Assembly (NCBI GenBank): GCA_029550345.1
Contig: JAKPHK010000031.1
Location: 62,001 to 126,000, forward strand
DNA: 64,000 nt
Source of the DNA: Pseudomonadota bacterium
GTDB taxonomy: Bacteria > Pseudomonadota > Alphaproteobacteria > Sphingomonadales > Sphingomonadaceae
Direction: 5' to 3'
A program made the translations under genes and the position numbers. Each line of letters starts with the position of its first letter. The stretch's first letter is position 1. The notes beneath the pieces were generated by a model. That model saw only the letters and a list, made by a program, of their open reading frames with translations. It made no database searches and had not been told where the DNA came from. Shown here piece after piece: positions 46,049 to 54,809 of the stretch.

Positions 46049-46180
46049 TTACTTGATCGCGCGGTCGCCTGCTTCGCCGACGGACTCGATATCGCGTCCG
46101 AGGCCTTTGACGGTGTTGCAGGCGGTTGCCCCGAGCATCAGCCCGGTGGCGGTCAGGACAAGAACAAGTTTGCGAACCAA
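46049..46180 (-). CDS. Entericidin A/B family lipoprotein, 43 aa
   Basis: A TTG start at 46180 with GGGAG seven bases upstream gives a 43-residue protein: VRKLVLVLTATGLMLGATAC signal and lipobox (Cys21), then NTVKGLGRDIESVG. The post-cysteine pattern NTVxGxGxDIxxxG is the entericidin signature. Such peptides are envelope lipoproteins linked to programmed lysis in E. coli stationary cells; that role is not shown here. It is too short for standard gene calls. It lies between the ABA4-like and EamA genes. Confidence 0.85.
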   Translation of the reverse strand: MVRKLVLVLTATGLMLGATACNTVKGLGRDIESVGEAGDRAIK

Positions 46181-46260
46181 AGGACACTCCCGGCCTGAAT
46201 ACAGGGGAATGATGTGGGTTCACCGGCCCGCTGGCAAGCCGGGTCTATTCAGGTCATCGC

Positions 46261-47169
46261 TCATTCGGTGCTGCTGACCGCAGCGGGCGGGGCGCGGCGG
46301 TGATGCAGGTGCTCTCGCCACGCGATAACGGCGCCGGCCGCGATGATCGCAGGGGCACCCAGCCAGGTCGATCCAGGGGGCAGCTCGTCCCAGATCAGCC
46401 AGCCATAGATCGTGGCCCAGACCAGCGCCGAATAGTCCATCACGATTACCGTGGCGACCTGGCCGTAACGGAGCGCGGCCGTAAGCAGCAGTTGCCCTAT
46501 CAGCCCCAATACGCCGGCGCTCAGCAGCAGGAACCACTGCCAGGCGCTGTGGTGGCTGGCATAGAACGGCAGGCCGAGCGCCAGTACCGGCGTTGACAGC
46601 GCCGAAAACCAGAAGACGATCGACAGCGATTCCTCGGTCCGGCCAAGATCGCGGACCTGGATCGAGATCAGCGCAACCATGAATCCCGCACCAAGCCCAA
46701 CGAATGCGCCAAGCGGTGGGATCGCGCTGTGGCCGGGCTGGGCGATGATCACCACCCCGGCAAAACCAAGCGCAACCGCCAGCCAGCGCACCGGCCCGAC
46801 CTGTTCCTTGAGCAGCAGCGCGGAAAGGATCACCGCGAAGATTGGCGTGGTGAAGCCCAAGGTGGTTGAAACCGCCAGCGGCAGGAGCACCGGCGCGCCA
46901 AAGGTGAAGGCCATGCCGATCGTGCCCATCACCGCGCGGCGGGCATGGACCGGAAGGCGGGTGGTTTTCAGCCGGTCGGTCTGTCCGCGCAGGATCAGCC
47001 AGGCCAGGATCAGCAGCGCCGATGGGGCCTGACGCCAGAACAGGATTTCGGGGAAGGCCACCCCGCTGGCGGCGGTATATTTCACCAGCATCACCAGGGT
47101 GGACAGAACCATTACCGCCAGCAATCGCAAGCCGAGCGCGTAAAAGGGCTTCTGGACAGGTTCCACCAC
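46261..47169 (-). CDS. EamA/DMT family transporter
   Basis: 302 residues with ten membrane helices arranged in two EamA repeats; FWRQAPSALL and the loop MVALISIQVRDLG are typical of the RhaT/DMT class. Cargo is not predictable. The C-terminus is short and basic (HLHHRRAPP). It is minus-strand, upstream of the entericidin-like gene in the same direction. A divergent small gene starts 17 bases away. Confidence 0.88.
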   Translation of the reverse strand: MVEPVQKPFYALGLRLLAVMVLSTLVMLVKYTAASGVAFPEILFWRQAPSALLILAWLILRGQTDRLKTTRLPVHARRAVMGTIGMAFTFGAPVLLPLAVSTTLGFTTPIFAVILSALLLKEQVGPVRWLAVALGFAGVVIIAQPGHSAIPPLGAFVGLGAGFMVALISIQVRDLGRTEESLSIVFWFSALSTPVLALGLPFYASHHSAWQWFLLLSAGVLGLIGQLLLTAALRYGQVATVIVMDYSALVWATIYGWLIWDELPPGSTWLGAPAIIAAGAVIAWREHLHHRRAPPAAVSSTE

Positions 47170-47185
47170 TTCGCTCTAACGGCGC

Positions 47186-47416
47186 ATGATGGACTGGCAA
47201 GCAGCGATCTCACAATGGCTCGACACGGCCTGGGTCCGATCCAGTCTGCTGTCGTTCAGCCTGCTGTGCCTGGCCGTTGTAGCGTGGCGCGGAGACAGAC
47301 GGCGGATGACCCGCAGCGATGCCGATGCGGTGGGCTGGATGCCATGGCGTGACATCGCCTTCTGGTCGGCCTTTCTGGCCTTTATGATGGCGATATTCGG
47401 ACCCTATTTCGTTTAG
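47186..47416 (+). CDS. Small membrane protein, 76 aa
   Basis: Two hydrophobic helices are near 16-34 and 56-74. A basic cytoplasmic loop GDRRRMTRSDADAVG connects them. No known family. The start is ATG 47186 or 47189; the upstream bases have no good ribosome site. Its TAG overlaps the stop of cpaF on the other strand by three bases, tail to tail. Coding by third-position GC is good. Confidence 0.6.
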   Translation: MMDWQAAISQWLDTAWVRSSLLSFSLLCLAVVAWRGDRRRMTRSDADAVGWMPWRDIAFWSAFLAFMMAIFGPYFV

Positions 47417-48939
47417 AGGCAGGCTTCCAGATAGGCCTGATCGAACCCGAACTGGCGGGCCTTTTCAAGCGTATAGGGGCGCAGGCCGCTCGAGCGGAAT
47501 TCGCCGATGATCTTGCCGTCGTCGCTTTCGTCGAGGTATTCGAACTTGAACAGCGACTGGGTGACGATCACGTCGCCTTCCATCCCGATCACCTCGGTGA
47601 TTTCGGTCGTGCGGCGCGAACCGTCGCGCAGACGTTTCACCTGAACGATCAGATCGACCGATTCCGCGATCTGGCGCGAAATGGCTTCCTTCGGGATCTT
47701 GATGTCGCCCATCAGGATCATGTTTTCCATACGGCCCAGACATTCGCGCGGACTGTTGGCGTGGAGCGTACACATTGAGCCGTCGTGGCCGGTGTTCATC
47801 GCGGCGAGCAGGTCGAAACACTCCGCGCCGCGAATTTCGCCCAGGATGATCCGGTCAGGACGCATACGCAGGGCGTTCTTCACAAGGTCGCCGATGGTGA
47901 TCGCGCCCTGGCCTTCCAGGTTCGGCGGGCGGGTTTCCAGCGGCAGCCAGTGCGGCTGCTGCAGGCGAAGTTCGGCGGCGTCTTCGATCGTCAGCACGCG
48001 CTCACCCGGGTCGATCATCTTCGACAGGGCGTTGAGCATGGTCGTCTTACCCGAACCGGTACCGCCCGAGATGACGATGTTCATCCGGCAGGCCCCGGCG
48101 ATCTTGAGGCAGGTCGCCATCTTCTCGCTCATCGAACCAAAGTCCTTGAGCATATCGATGGTGATCGGCTTTTCGGAAAACTTACGAATCGAGATCGCGG
48201 TGCCGCGCAAGCTGAGCGGCGGGACGATCACGTTGACGCGGCTGCCGTCCTTGAGGCGGGCGTCGGCCAGCGGGGTGGTCTGGTCAACGCGGCGGCCGAC
48301 CTGATTGACGATCCGCTGCGCGATCTGGAACAGGTGCTGTTCATCGCGGAACCGGATCGGCGCGATCTGCAGCTTGCCCTTCTTTTCGATGTAGGTCTGT
48401 TCCGGCCCGTTGACCATGATATCCGACACGTCCGGATCGTTGAGCAGCTCTTCGAGCGGCCCGAAACCGAGCAGTTCGTCGATCAGCACCTTCTCCAGCG
48501 CGAACTGTTCGCGCCGGTTGAGCGTGACCTTCAGTTCGGCCAGCACTTCAAGGATGATTGGGCGGAATTCTTCGGACAGTTCGTCCTTGGTCAGCGTTGC
48601 GGCGGCTTCCGGATCGACGCGTTCGAGCAGGCGCGGCAGCACCTGTTCCTTGATCTTATGAACCGAAGCTTCGAAACCCTGGGCTTCATAGTTGCCCTCG
48701 GCAATGCCGTTGACGCGGTCTTGCAGGCGGGTCATCGCGTCCTGCTTGGCGGCAGGGCCATCGACTGGGGGAAGCGGCGCGGCAGCTTCTTCACCCGGCA
48801 GCGGCGGGAACTGATCACCGCCAAAGCCCGAACCCTTCGCACCATCGCCGCCGCCCTTCATCGGGCGGGCAACGCCGAATTGCGGCCGGGCTCCGGAAGC
48901 CATGCCACCTGTTCCATTGCGTCGGCCAAAAGCGCTCAT
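47413..48939 (-). CDS. cpaF: CpaF/TadA-type pilus assembly ATPase
   Basis: 508 residues. A Gly/Pro-rich low-complexity N-terminus (1-65) precedes the helical region and secretion ATPase core. Walker A GGTGSGKTT is at 292-300, the Asp box RVLTIEDAAELRLQQ follows, then Walker B RMRPDRIILGEIRGAE and the His box MCTLHANSPRE. It powers Flp/Tad-type pilus assembly. Other tad genes are absent here, so it is solitary or split from its cluster. It converges with the small membrane gene. Confidence 0.92.
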   Translation of the reverse strand: MSAFGRRNGTGGMASGARPQFGVARPMKGGGDGAKGSGFGGDQFPPLPGEEAAAPLPPVDGPAAKQDAMTRLQDRVNGIAEGNYEAQGFEASVHKIKEQVLPRLLERVDPEAAATLTKDELSEEFRPIILEVLAELKVTLNRREQFALEKVLIDELLGFGPLEELLNDPDVSDIMVNGPEQTYIEKKGKLQIAPIRFRDEQHLFQIAQRIVNQVGRRVDQTTPLADARLKDGSRVNVIVPPLSLRGTAISIRKFSEKPITIDMLKDFGSMSEKMATCLKIAGACRMNIVISGGTGSGKTTMLNALSKMIDPGERVLTIEDAAELRLQQPHWLPLETRPPNLEGQGAITIGDLVKNALRMRPDRIILGEIRGAECFDLLAAMNTGHDGSMCTLHANSPRECLGRMENMILMGDIKIPKEAISRQIAESVDLIVQVKRLRDGSRRTTEITEVIGMEGDVIVTQSLFKFEYLDESDDGKIIGEFRSSGLRPYTLEKARQFGFDQAYLEACL

Positions 48940-49069
48940 TGTGCCTAAACCCCCCGGAATTCCAACTCTGCCTTGCCCCTGGCATGGATACCAACGGGCT
49001 TACTCAAATGGTAAATAGGACAGAAACCTTGCAAAACAGCTAACCAATCCAAAACGCTATCGATCCGGT

Positions 49070-50461
49070 TCAGCCGCGATCGTACCAGAACAGCGTGCGG
49101 GTCGGCAGGACATCGACCTGCTTGACGATCCGCGCACGTTCACCCAGCAGCCGGGCGAAGACATCCTTGTCGTAATCAGGAAAAATATCGTCGCGCTGGG
49201 CCAGCAGGGTCTGAACCATCGGATCGGCCTTGTGCGGGAATTCGATCACCCCGGTGGGTGCCTGCGAAACCAGCCAATCGGTTGCCATGTCGAGCGGCAC
49301 GTTACGGCCGATCGCGATGTGGTGGATGAAGGCCAGGGCCAGCAGCGCCTGCGGAGCGGCACGCCCCGAAAAGCCCATCCGCTCGGCCTGGCCCCAACCT
49401 TGCGAGGGGCTGGGATTGGCGGCATCAAGCCACAGCGGCAAATAGGGCAGATTACCGTCTTTTGCCCGGCGATAGGCTACTTCCAGCGCGGCCTGATCGA
49501 AATCGAAACCGACCACTGATTTTGCCCCGGCATCAAGCGCTGACAGCGAATAATCGCCGCTGTTGCAGCCAATGTCGTACAGCAGATCGGGCTTTACCGC
49601 GCCGACCATTTCCTTGACGAAGCGGTGCTTGGCCTCAATCTCCGGCGAGGAATAGCTGGTGTTATGGGCATAATCGCCCCAGACTGTCCGGTGCGAGGGC
49701 ACCTCAAGCTTGGCGATGGCCGAGCGCAGACCGTGCAGCATGCCTTCAAAACCGTTGCGCGGAAGTTTGGCCTGCCGATACTTCTGCGATCCGGTCGAGG
49801 TGTTGACCGAACGTTTCTGCATCGCCGCCTGGGCAATAACGTGGGTCAGCACGGTCAAGTTGAAGCGCTTGCGCAGCGGGATCAGCTTGGCCAGATCTTC
49901 CGGCGCGATCCCTTCGAGCGAGCCGCGGAACCACGCGCTGGGCTGAAGATCGAGCATCGACCACATCAGCAGCGGATTGAGGAACTGCATGCAGAACTGG
50001 CGGTGCCCAGCCCAGATTTCGCCATCGCGATAGGGTCGGATCGAAAGGTGGTCGATGAACACCGGCTTCACGCCTTCGAACTGGACGTTGTAGGCGGTGG
50101 CATCACTCAGCGTGAAACCGTCCCCCAGCAGACCGATTTGCAGATCGAGATGAGCCAGTGCCGCCGCCTTGTGCAGGCTGAAGCTCCATTCGTAGGGATA
50201 GGAAATGAACGGGATGCGCGGGTGCGACAGCACGACCTTTGCGGTCTCCAGCCCGAATTCCCCGGCCCGTCCGGTTACGTCGGCGAAGTCGACCAGCTTG
50301 CCACTATCGGCCAGCTTGCGCAGCACGCCGGAATCGTTGGCGGCATTGAAATTGGCCGCGGCCGCATCGGTCACGGTGCGCAGGATCGCTTCACCGGCTT
50401 TGAACACGCGCCCGCCCGGATCGCGGAACGATCCGGGTTCGACTACAGTCGCAGCGCTCAT
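49070..50461 (-). CDS. Class I SAM-dependent methyltransferase, two-domain
   Basis: 463 residues. The first 260 residues form a region of unknown fold with a hallmark SDATAYNVQFEGVKPVFIDHLS. The AdoMet motif is DIGCNSGDY at 296-304, with a VVGFDFDQAALEVA acidic loop. It resembles nodulation- or surface-polysaccharide-linked methyltransferases. Its ATG lies in an ATGA overlap with the upstream small YLDP protein gene, so the two are coupled, with the sulfatase-like gene upstream. Substrate unknown. Confidence 0.82.
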   Translation of the reverse strand: MSAATVVEPGSFRDPGGRVFKAGEAILRTVTDAAAANFNAANDSGVLRKLADSGKLVDFADVTGRAGEFGLETAKVVLSHPRIPFISYPYEWSFSLHKAAALAHLDLQIGLLGDGFTLSDATAYNVQFEGVKPVFIDHLSIRPYRDGEIWAGHRQFCMQFLNPLLMWSMLDLQPSAWFRGSLEGIAPEDLAKLIPLRKRFNLTVLTHVIAQAAMQKRSVNTSTGSQKYRQAKLPRNGFEGMLHGLRSAIAKLEVPSHRTVWGDYAHNTSYSSPEIEAKHRFVKEMVGAVKPDLLYDIGCNSGDYSLSALDAGAKSVVGFDFDQAALEVAYRRAKDGNLPYLPLWLDAANPSPSQGWGQAERMGFSGRAAPQALLALAFIHHIAIGRNVPLDMATDWLVSQAPTGVIEFPHKADPMVQTLLAQRDDIFPDYDKDVFARLLGERARIVKQVDVLPTRTLFWYDRG

Positions 50462-50667
50462 TCGTCGCCGCTCGGCTTGGAGCGGACGAACAGCGACTTG
50501 ATGCGAAACAGCTGGGTGCGCATGAACAGCGTCGCACCCGCGATCGCGCCGATCACAGCCTGGAGGATGATGCTGCCCGTTGCAGGGTCGAGATAGGCCC
50601 AGGCCGGAGCGGCTACCGAGAGCATGGCCAGAGTGCCGATCAGCGATACGACGGTCTTACCGTTCAT
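50458..50667 (-). CDS. Small exported/membrane protein with YLDPATGS motif, 69 aa
   Basis: A signal-like N-terminal helix ends near AWA at 22-24, followed by YLDPATGSIILQAVIGAIAGATLF, in which a second helix has a small-residue face, and a basic tail RSKPSGDE. The YLDPxTGS-LQ pattern is a conserved small protein found in polysaccharide clusters; no function is known. It overlaps the methyltransferase start. A ribosome site (GGGATC) is weak. Confidence 0.75.
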   Translation of the reverse strand: MNGKTVVSLIGTLAMLSVAAPAWAYLDPATGSIILQAVIGAIAGATLFMRTQLFRIKSLFVRSKPSGDE

Positions 50668-50721
50668 TGAAATGATCCCTTCGTTCAGACTGCGAACCTT
50701 GCGAAATGTAAAAAGGCTTTC

Positions 50722-52341
50722 TTAATTTTTGGAAAACTTTTGGACGAATCGTGGCAATGGAATGGTCCTTGCCGGGATCCAATTGTTATCCATCAGCCAC
50801 ACCTGTGCAGGCCGTTCCTGTGGACGCGGTGCTGCGCTGAAGTGTGTTGCGGCAAAGGCACCGACCAGTTCGTCGAGCGCGAATTGCCCTGGCACTAGCG
50901 TCGGTGTCTCACCCGGGACGCGGATCGCGAAGAAGGCTGAATAGGTCACCGCCATGGATCGTGGGTCAGGTGTTCCGGCAAGCGAGGACGGTACGCCATT
51001 CAGCGTACGCGATCCGTGATCGCCATGAATGATGACGATTGCCGCCCGCCCGGCTTCGGTCTGATCCAGCGCCTTAAGCAACGCGGCGATACGGGTTTCG
51101 GTCATGCAGTGGGCCTGTTCGGCATAGGCAGCATCACGAACGGCGAATGACGCCGTCCCATGCTCATCTTTCCAGTCCGGCTCGGGCAATAGATGACAAT
51201 CGCGCGACACTACATAAGGATCATGCGGCAGCAGAAGGTGGATCACCCGGGCCTCGCCGAAATGCAGGTTGGCAAGATCGGCCGTAACGGCATCGATCCG
51301 GCTCAGCCCGGTCAGCGAATAGAGCTTGGCCCGATTGTACAGATGGCGCCCCGTGCTGCGGCGCAATTGGCCCAGCTGCTCGTCCATCAATCCACCCATC
51401 AGGGCGGTGAACTGCGAAAGTTCCAGCATTGTTGCGCCGATCACCAACGCCTTGTCGCTCACAGCAAGTTCACTCGCTGCCAGAACCGCAAGGTCGGATC
51501 GGTTGTAGTTCTGGCATTCGCTAAGGATCTGATTGGGGCAGAAATTGACGAATGAGGGAGTCAGCGCAGAGGTGCGAAATCCAGCCTGATCGAGATCGTT
51601 GAAATAGGCGAGTGACGGTGCCTGCGTGATCTGTACATTGCGGGGTTCGGTGGCGCGCGCCGCCTGGCCGTATGATAACAGTTCCGGCAGCGCGTTGATG
51701 GTCTTTGCGTGGCGGCTATACGCGCCGGGATAGAGCTGAAACCCATTGCTCAGGTAGAACTGCTCCTGCTCTTGCCGCAGGTTGCCGAAGTTGGTGCCGA
51801 GCGCGGTCATCCCGTCGAGCCCGATGTACGAATCGAGGATCAGGTGAACGATCGGACGCAGCTGGGCATTACGGGTTGCCGGGTTCTGGAGATTTTTCGC
51901 TTCATTGGCGAGCGGGACAGCCTCGGATGATGTCTTGGGTATATCGATAATTTGGAACAGCAACACCGAACTGAAAGCGGCGGCCATCAGCTTAAGCACT
52001 ACCTGCTCGCGCCACCAGGCGATGGCCGCAAGGCCCACGACGGTCAGCGGGAACACCGTATTCGGCATATCGGTGCCCAGATCGATGATAATCGCCGAAA
52101 CCAGCGCAGTGATCAAGAACGCCAGCCGCGGCTGGGCGAGCCGGTGCAGTCCTGTCAGAAGCAGCGCGACGATCAGCAAAACCGCGGCAACCAGCCCGAC
52201 TTCGGCCGTAAACACGGGATAATGATGGTGGTTCAGCAGGTTGGCGAAGCTGGCCAGCAAGCCGATCGCAAAGGCAGTCATGACCAGCCGAGCGATCGGC
52301 TGCTGGCCCGGTGCCTTTTCGCTAGTGCCCTGATCGTCCAC
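50722..52341 (-). CDS. Sulfatase-like membrane hydrolase/transferase
   Basis: 539 residues. Four or five N-terminal helices (to about 150) anchor a periplasmic alkaline-phosphatase-superfamily domain. Its metal or catalytic pockets are in HLILDSYIG, LLLPHDPY and IIHGDHGSR. This fold includes sulfatases and phospho-glycerol or phosphoethanolamine transferases of cell-surface polymers; the exact donor cannot be read. Its codon use is visibly more AT-rich than the genome norm, which suggests transfer. It is followed by the YLDP and methyltransferase genes in one direction. Confidence 0.78.
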   Translation of the reverse strand: MDDQGTSEKAPGQQPIARLVMTAFAIGLLASFANLLNHHHYPVFTAEVGLVAAVLLIVALLLTGLHRLAQPRLAFLITALVSAIIIDLGTDMPNTVFPLTVVGLAAIAWWREQVVLKLMAAAFSSVLLFQIIDIPKTSSEAVPLANEAKNLQNPATRNAQLRPIVHLILDSYIGLDGMTALGTNFGNLRQEQEQFYLSNGFQLYPGAYSRHAKTINALPELLSYGQAARATEPRNVQITQAPSLAYFNDLDQAGFRTSALTPSFVNFCPNQILSECQNYNRSDLAVLAASELAVSDKALVIGATMLELSQFTALMGGLMDEQLGQLRRSTGRHLYNRAKLYSLTGLSRIDAVTADLANLHFGEARVIHLLLPHDPYVVSRDCHLLPEPDWKDEHGTASFAVRDAAYAEQAHCMTETRIAALLKALDQTEAGRAAIVIIHGDHGSRTLNGVPSSLAGTPDPRSMAVTYSAFFAIRVPGETPTLVPGQFALDELVGAFAATHFSAAPRPQERPAQVWLMDNNWIPARTIPLPRFVQKFSKN

Positions 52342-52391
52342 TTCGCCCCCGTTGCGGTCGTTTCGTTACGCGCGGTTTGGCGGAAGCCGGG

Positions 52392-52410
52392 TTAAGATCG
52401 CGTAAACCAT
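52392..52410 (+). promoter_or_regulatory. CtrA-like box upstream of sulfatase-like and EamA genes
   Basis: TTAA (52392-52395), seven bases, TAAACCAT (52403-52410): the CtrA consensus TTAA-N7-TTAACC with one mismatch. It lies 51 bases upstream of the start of the minus-strand sulfatase-like gene. A weaker match than the ccrM site, since it also lacks a flanking GANTC. Confidence 0.35.
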
Positions 52411-52527
52411 GTTTCGAAATGGATCGGGCCGAGTACCTGATGAAGCGAGGCGTGCCGGAAGGTTGCGGCGTCCCCCCTTGGCGTAACGGGTTCGTCCGCC
52501 TAGAGCCGCGCCCGAAGGAGCTCCACT

Positions 52528-53427
52528 TTGCGTCAGAACGAAACCGCCGGATTTCTGTATGCCCTCTCTGGTTTCGCGGTTTTGTCGGTCGGCGATGCGG
52601 TGATCAAGACCATGGCCGGGCAGTGGTCGCCTGTCGCAATCGCCGCGCTGCGGTTCAGCATGGCGGCGCTGGCGCTGGGCGCCTTGCTGCGCTGGCGTGA
52701 AGGTATGGCCGGGTTCAGGCTCGCCATGCCGCGTGCCCAATTCGGGCGCGGTGCGGCGCTGGCGGTTTCCTCGACGGTCTTTTTCACGTCGCTGTTCGTT
52801 CTTCCTCTGGCGACGGCGACTTCGATCAGCTTCACCTCGCCAATGTTTACCGCCATCCTTGCCGCACTGGTCCTCAAGGAACCGCTGCGCAAGACCACGC
52901 TGATCGCATCGGCGGTGGCCTTTATCGGCGTACTTGTGATCCTGCGGCCCAACCTGGCTGAGGCCGGGTGGTGGGCGGTACTGCCGATCTTTTCGGCGAT
53001 GACCTTCAGCCTGGTGATCATCGGCAATCGCCGGGTTGCGGGCACTGCTTCGGCGCTGGCGATGCAGTTCTGGATCGCGGCCTTTGCCTCGCCCGTGCTG
53101 ATCCTTGCCGCGCCGCTGTTCGCGCAAACCGGGGCCGATCGCTTTGCGCTGGGCTGGCCCGATTGGAGCATCGTTGCGCGCTGTGCTTTCGTTGCAGTTT
53201 CAGCTACTTGTGCGCATTGGCTAATCTATCTTGGCACGACCCGGGCCGGGGCTTCTGTGGTCGCACCGGCCACCTACATCCAGCTGCTGGTGGCGACCTT
53301 TCTGGGCTGGCTGTGGTTCGATAGCCACCCCGATCTGGTCTCGCTTGCCGGAGCGGCGATCATTATCGGGGCCGGGCTTTACCTGTGGCGCGCCGGGCAA
53401 GTGCGCGAGCCGCCCGAGAGCGAATGA
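52528..53427 (+). CDS. EamA/DMT family transporter
   Basis: 299 residues with ten helices in two EamA repeats (first repeat LSVGDAVIKTMAG, second with TYIQLLVATFLGWLWFD). The start is TTG at 52528, with GAAGGAG seven bases upstream; no better ATG fits. Cargo unknown. It stands alone on the plus strand, with DUF6265 following 69 bases later. Confidence 0.87.
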   Translation: MRQNETAGFLYALSGFAVLSVGDAVIKTMAGQWSPVAIAALRFSMAALALGALLRWREGMAGFRLAMPRAQFGRGAALAVSSTVFFTSLFVLPLATATSISFTSPMFTAILAALVLKEPLRKTTLIASAVAFIGVLVILRPNLAEAGWWAVLPIFSAMTFSLVIIGNRRVAGTASALAMQFWIAAFASPVLILAAPLFAQTGADRFALGWPDWSIVARCAFVAVSATCAHWLIYLGTTRAGASVVAPATYIQLLVATFLGWLWFDSHPDLVSLAGAAIIIGAGLYLWRAGQVREPPESE

Positions 53428-53496
53428 CCGCCCTTCCGGCCCGGCACCATTCACGCTAAACCCCGGGTTCATTTCAATCCGGGCAAGGGTTTCCCG

Positions 53497-53970
53497 ATGA
53501 AGACGATGCTTTCCGCCGCCCTCCTGCTGTTCGCGGTGCCGCTTGCCGCGCAGACCGTGGCTGATCCCAAACTGCCGGAATGGATGGCGGGCACCTGGAT
53601 GATGCAGGACGGGGCCAGCTGGTCTGATGAGGTCTGGACCGACCCGCGCGGCGGAATCATGCTCGGCGTATCGCGCTCGGGCTTCGGACCTGACCTGCAG
53701 GGCTGGGAAGTCGCCCAGATCAAGGTCAAGACCGATGGCCGGATCAGCCTTTTCGCCCAGCCGCAGGGCAAGGCCGCGGCTGAGTTTCCGATGGTGCTGA
53801 TCAGCGAGGAGGCGATCGAGTTCGCCAACCCCGCGCACGACTACCCGCAGCGGATCCGCTATTGGCGGCAGGGCAAGCTGCTGATGGCCGAAATATCGCT
53901 GATGGACGGTAGCCGGGCGATGCGCTGGAACTTCCGCCCGGTCGTGCCACCCCAAGATGAGGTTGAGTGA
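53497..53970 (+). CDS. DUF6265 family secreted protein
   Basis: 157 residues with a signal peptide (MKTMLSAALLLFAVPLAAQ). The body has PEWMAGTWMM, WTDPRGGIMLGVSR, FANPAHDYPQRIRYWR, typical of DUF6265 (a lipocalin-like calycin fold in this family). Periplasmic. Role unknown. The stop overlaps the PhzF start (TGATG). Confidence 0.82.
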   Translation: MKTMLSAALLLFAVPLAAQTVADPKLPEWMAGTWMMQDGASWSDEVWTDPRGGIMLGVSRSGFGPDLQGWEVAQIKVKTDGRISLFAQPQGKAAAEFPMVLISEEAIEFANPAHDYPQRIRYWRQGKLLMAEISLMDGSRAMRWNFRPVVPPQDEVE

Positions 53971-54809
53971 TGCGCAAACGGCGTTTTGCCCAGGTTGATG
54001 TGTTCACTGCGGTACCGTTGAAGGGCAATCCAGTGGCGGTGGTGCTGGACGGCGAAGGGCTATCCGATGCGGAGATGCAGGCTTTCGCCAACTGGACCAA
54101 CCTGTCTGAGACAACCTTCGTCCTGCCCGCAACCCACCCGGCGGCGGACTACCGGGTGCGGATATTTACGCCCAAGGCCGAGCTGCCCTTTGCCGGTCAC
54201 CCGACGCTCGGCACCGCCCACGCCGTTCTGGAAGCCGGGCTGGCGCGCGCAACCGATGGCCGGCTGGTGCAGCAATGCGCAGTCGGGCTGGTTGATCTGG
54301 CGGTGGGGGAGGGCGGACTTTCGTTCCGTCTGCCGCGTTATGCCCTGTCGGACCTGACCGATCCCGAGGCGACGGCCTGGATCGGCGAGGGGGTGGAGCT
54401 GGTCGGCGGGGCGAGCGCGGTCGATGTCGGCCCGGTCTGGCTGATCGCACAATTGGCCGATGTCAGCGCGCTGGAAAACCTCGCCCACGATCCGGCCCGG
54501 CTGACCCGCTATTACGAAGCCACTGGTATGACCGGCGCGACACTGTTCGCGGTCGAGGGCGAACGCGTCGTCGTCCGCAGCTTCGCACCGGGCGACGGCA
54601 TTCCCGAAGACCCGGTCTGCGGCAGCGGCAACGGCGCGGCCGCCGCCTTCCGGCTGGCAGCCGGGCAGGTGCGCGGCGGTGACGGCTATGTCGCCAGCCA
54701 GGGCCGCCAGGTGGGACGCGACGGCTTCGTCCAGGTGCGCTTCGAGGGTGCGGATATCCACATCGGCGGGCAGTGCGTGACCTGCATCGAAGGGGTGGTA
54801 ACCCTGTGA
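53970..54809 (+). CDS. PhzF family isomerase-like protein
   Basis: 279 residues. It begins VDVFTAVPLKGNPVAVVLDG; catalytic Glu47 lies in NLSETTFVLP, and the second half has GSGNGAAAAF, the two PhzF repeats. PhzF proteins isomerise or epimerise small molecules; the substrate here is unknown as no phenazine genes are near. The start is ATG 53970, inside the previous stop codon; a GTG three bases upstream is possible. The stop overlaps the next gene. Confidence 0.9.
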   Translation: MRKRRFAQVDVFTAVPLKGNPVAVVLDGEGLSDAEMQAFANWTNLSETTFVLPATHPAADYRVRIFTPKAELPFAGHPTLGTAHAVLEAGLARATDGRLVQQCAVGLVDLAVGEGGLSFRLPRYALSDLTDPEATAWIGEGVELVGGASAVDVGPVWLIAQLADVSALENLAHDPARLTRYYEATGMTGATLFAVEGERVVVRSFAPGDGIPEDPVCGSGNGAAAAFRLAAGQVRGGDGYVASQGRQVGRDGFVQVRFEGADIHIGGQCVTCIEGVVTL

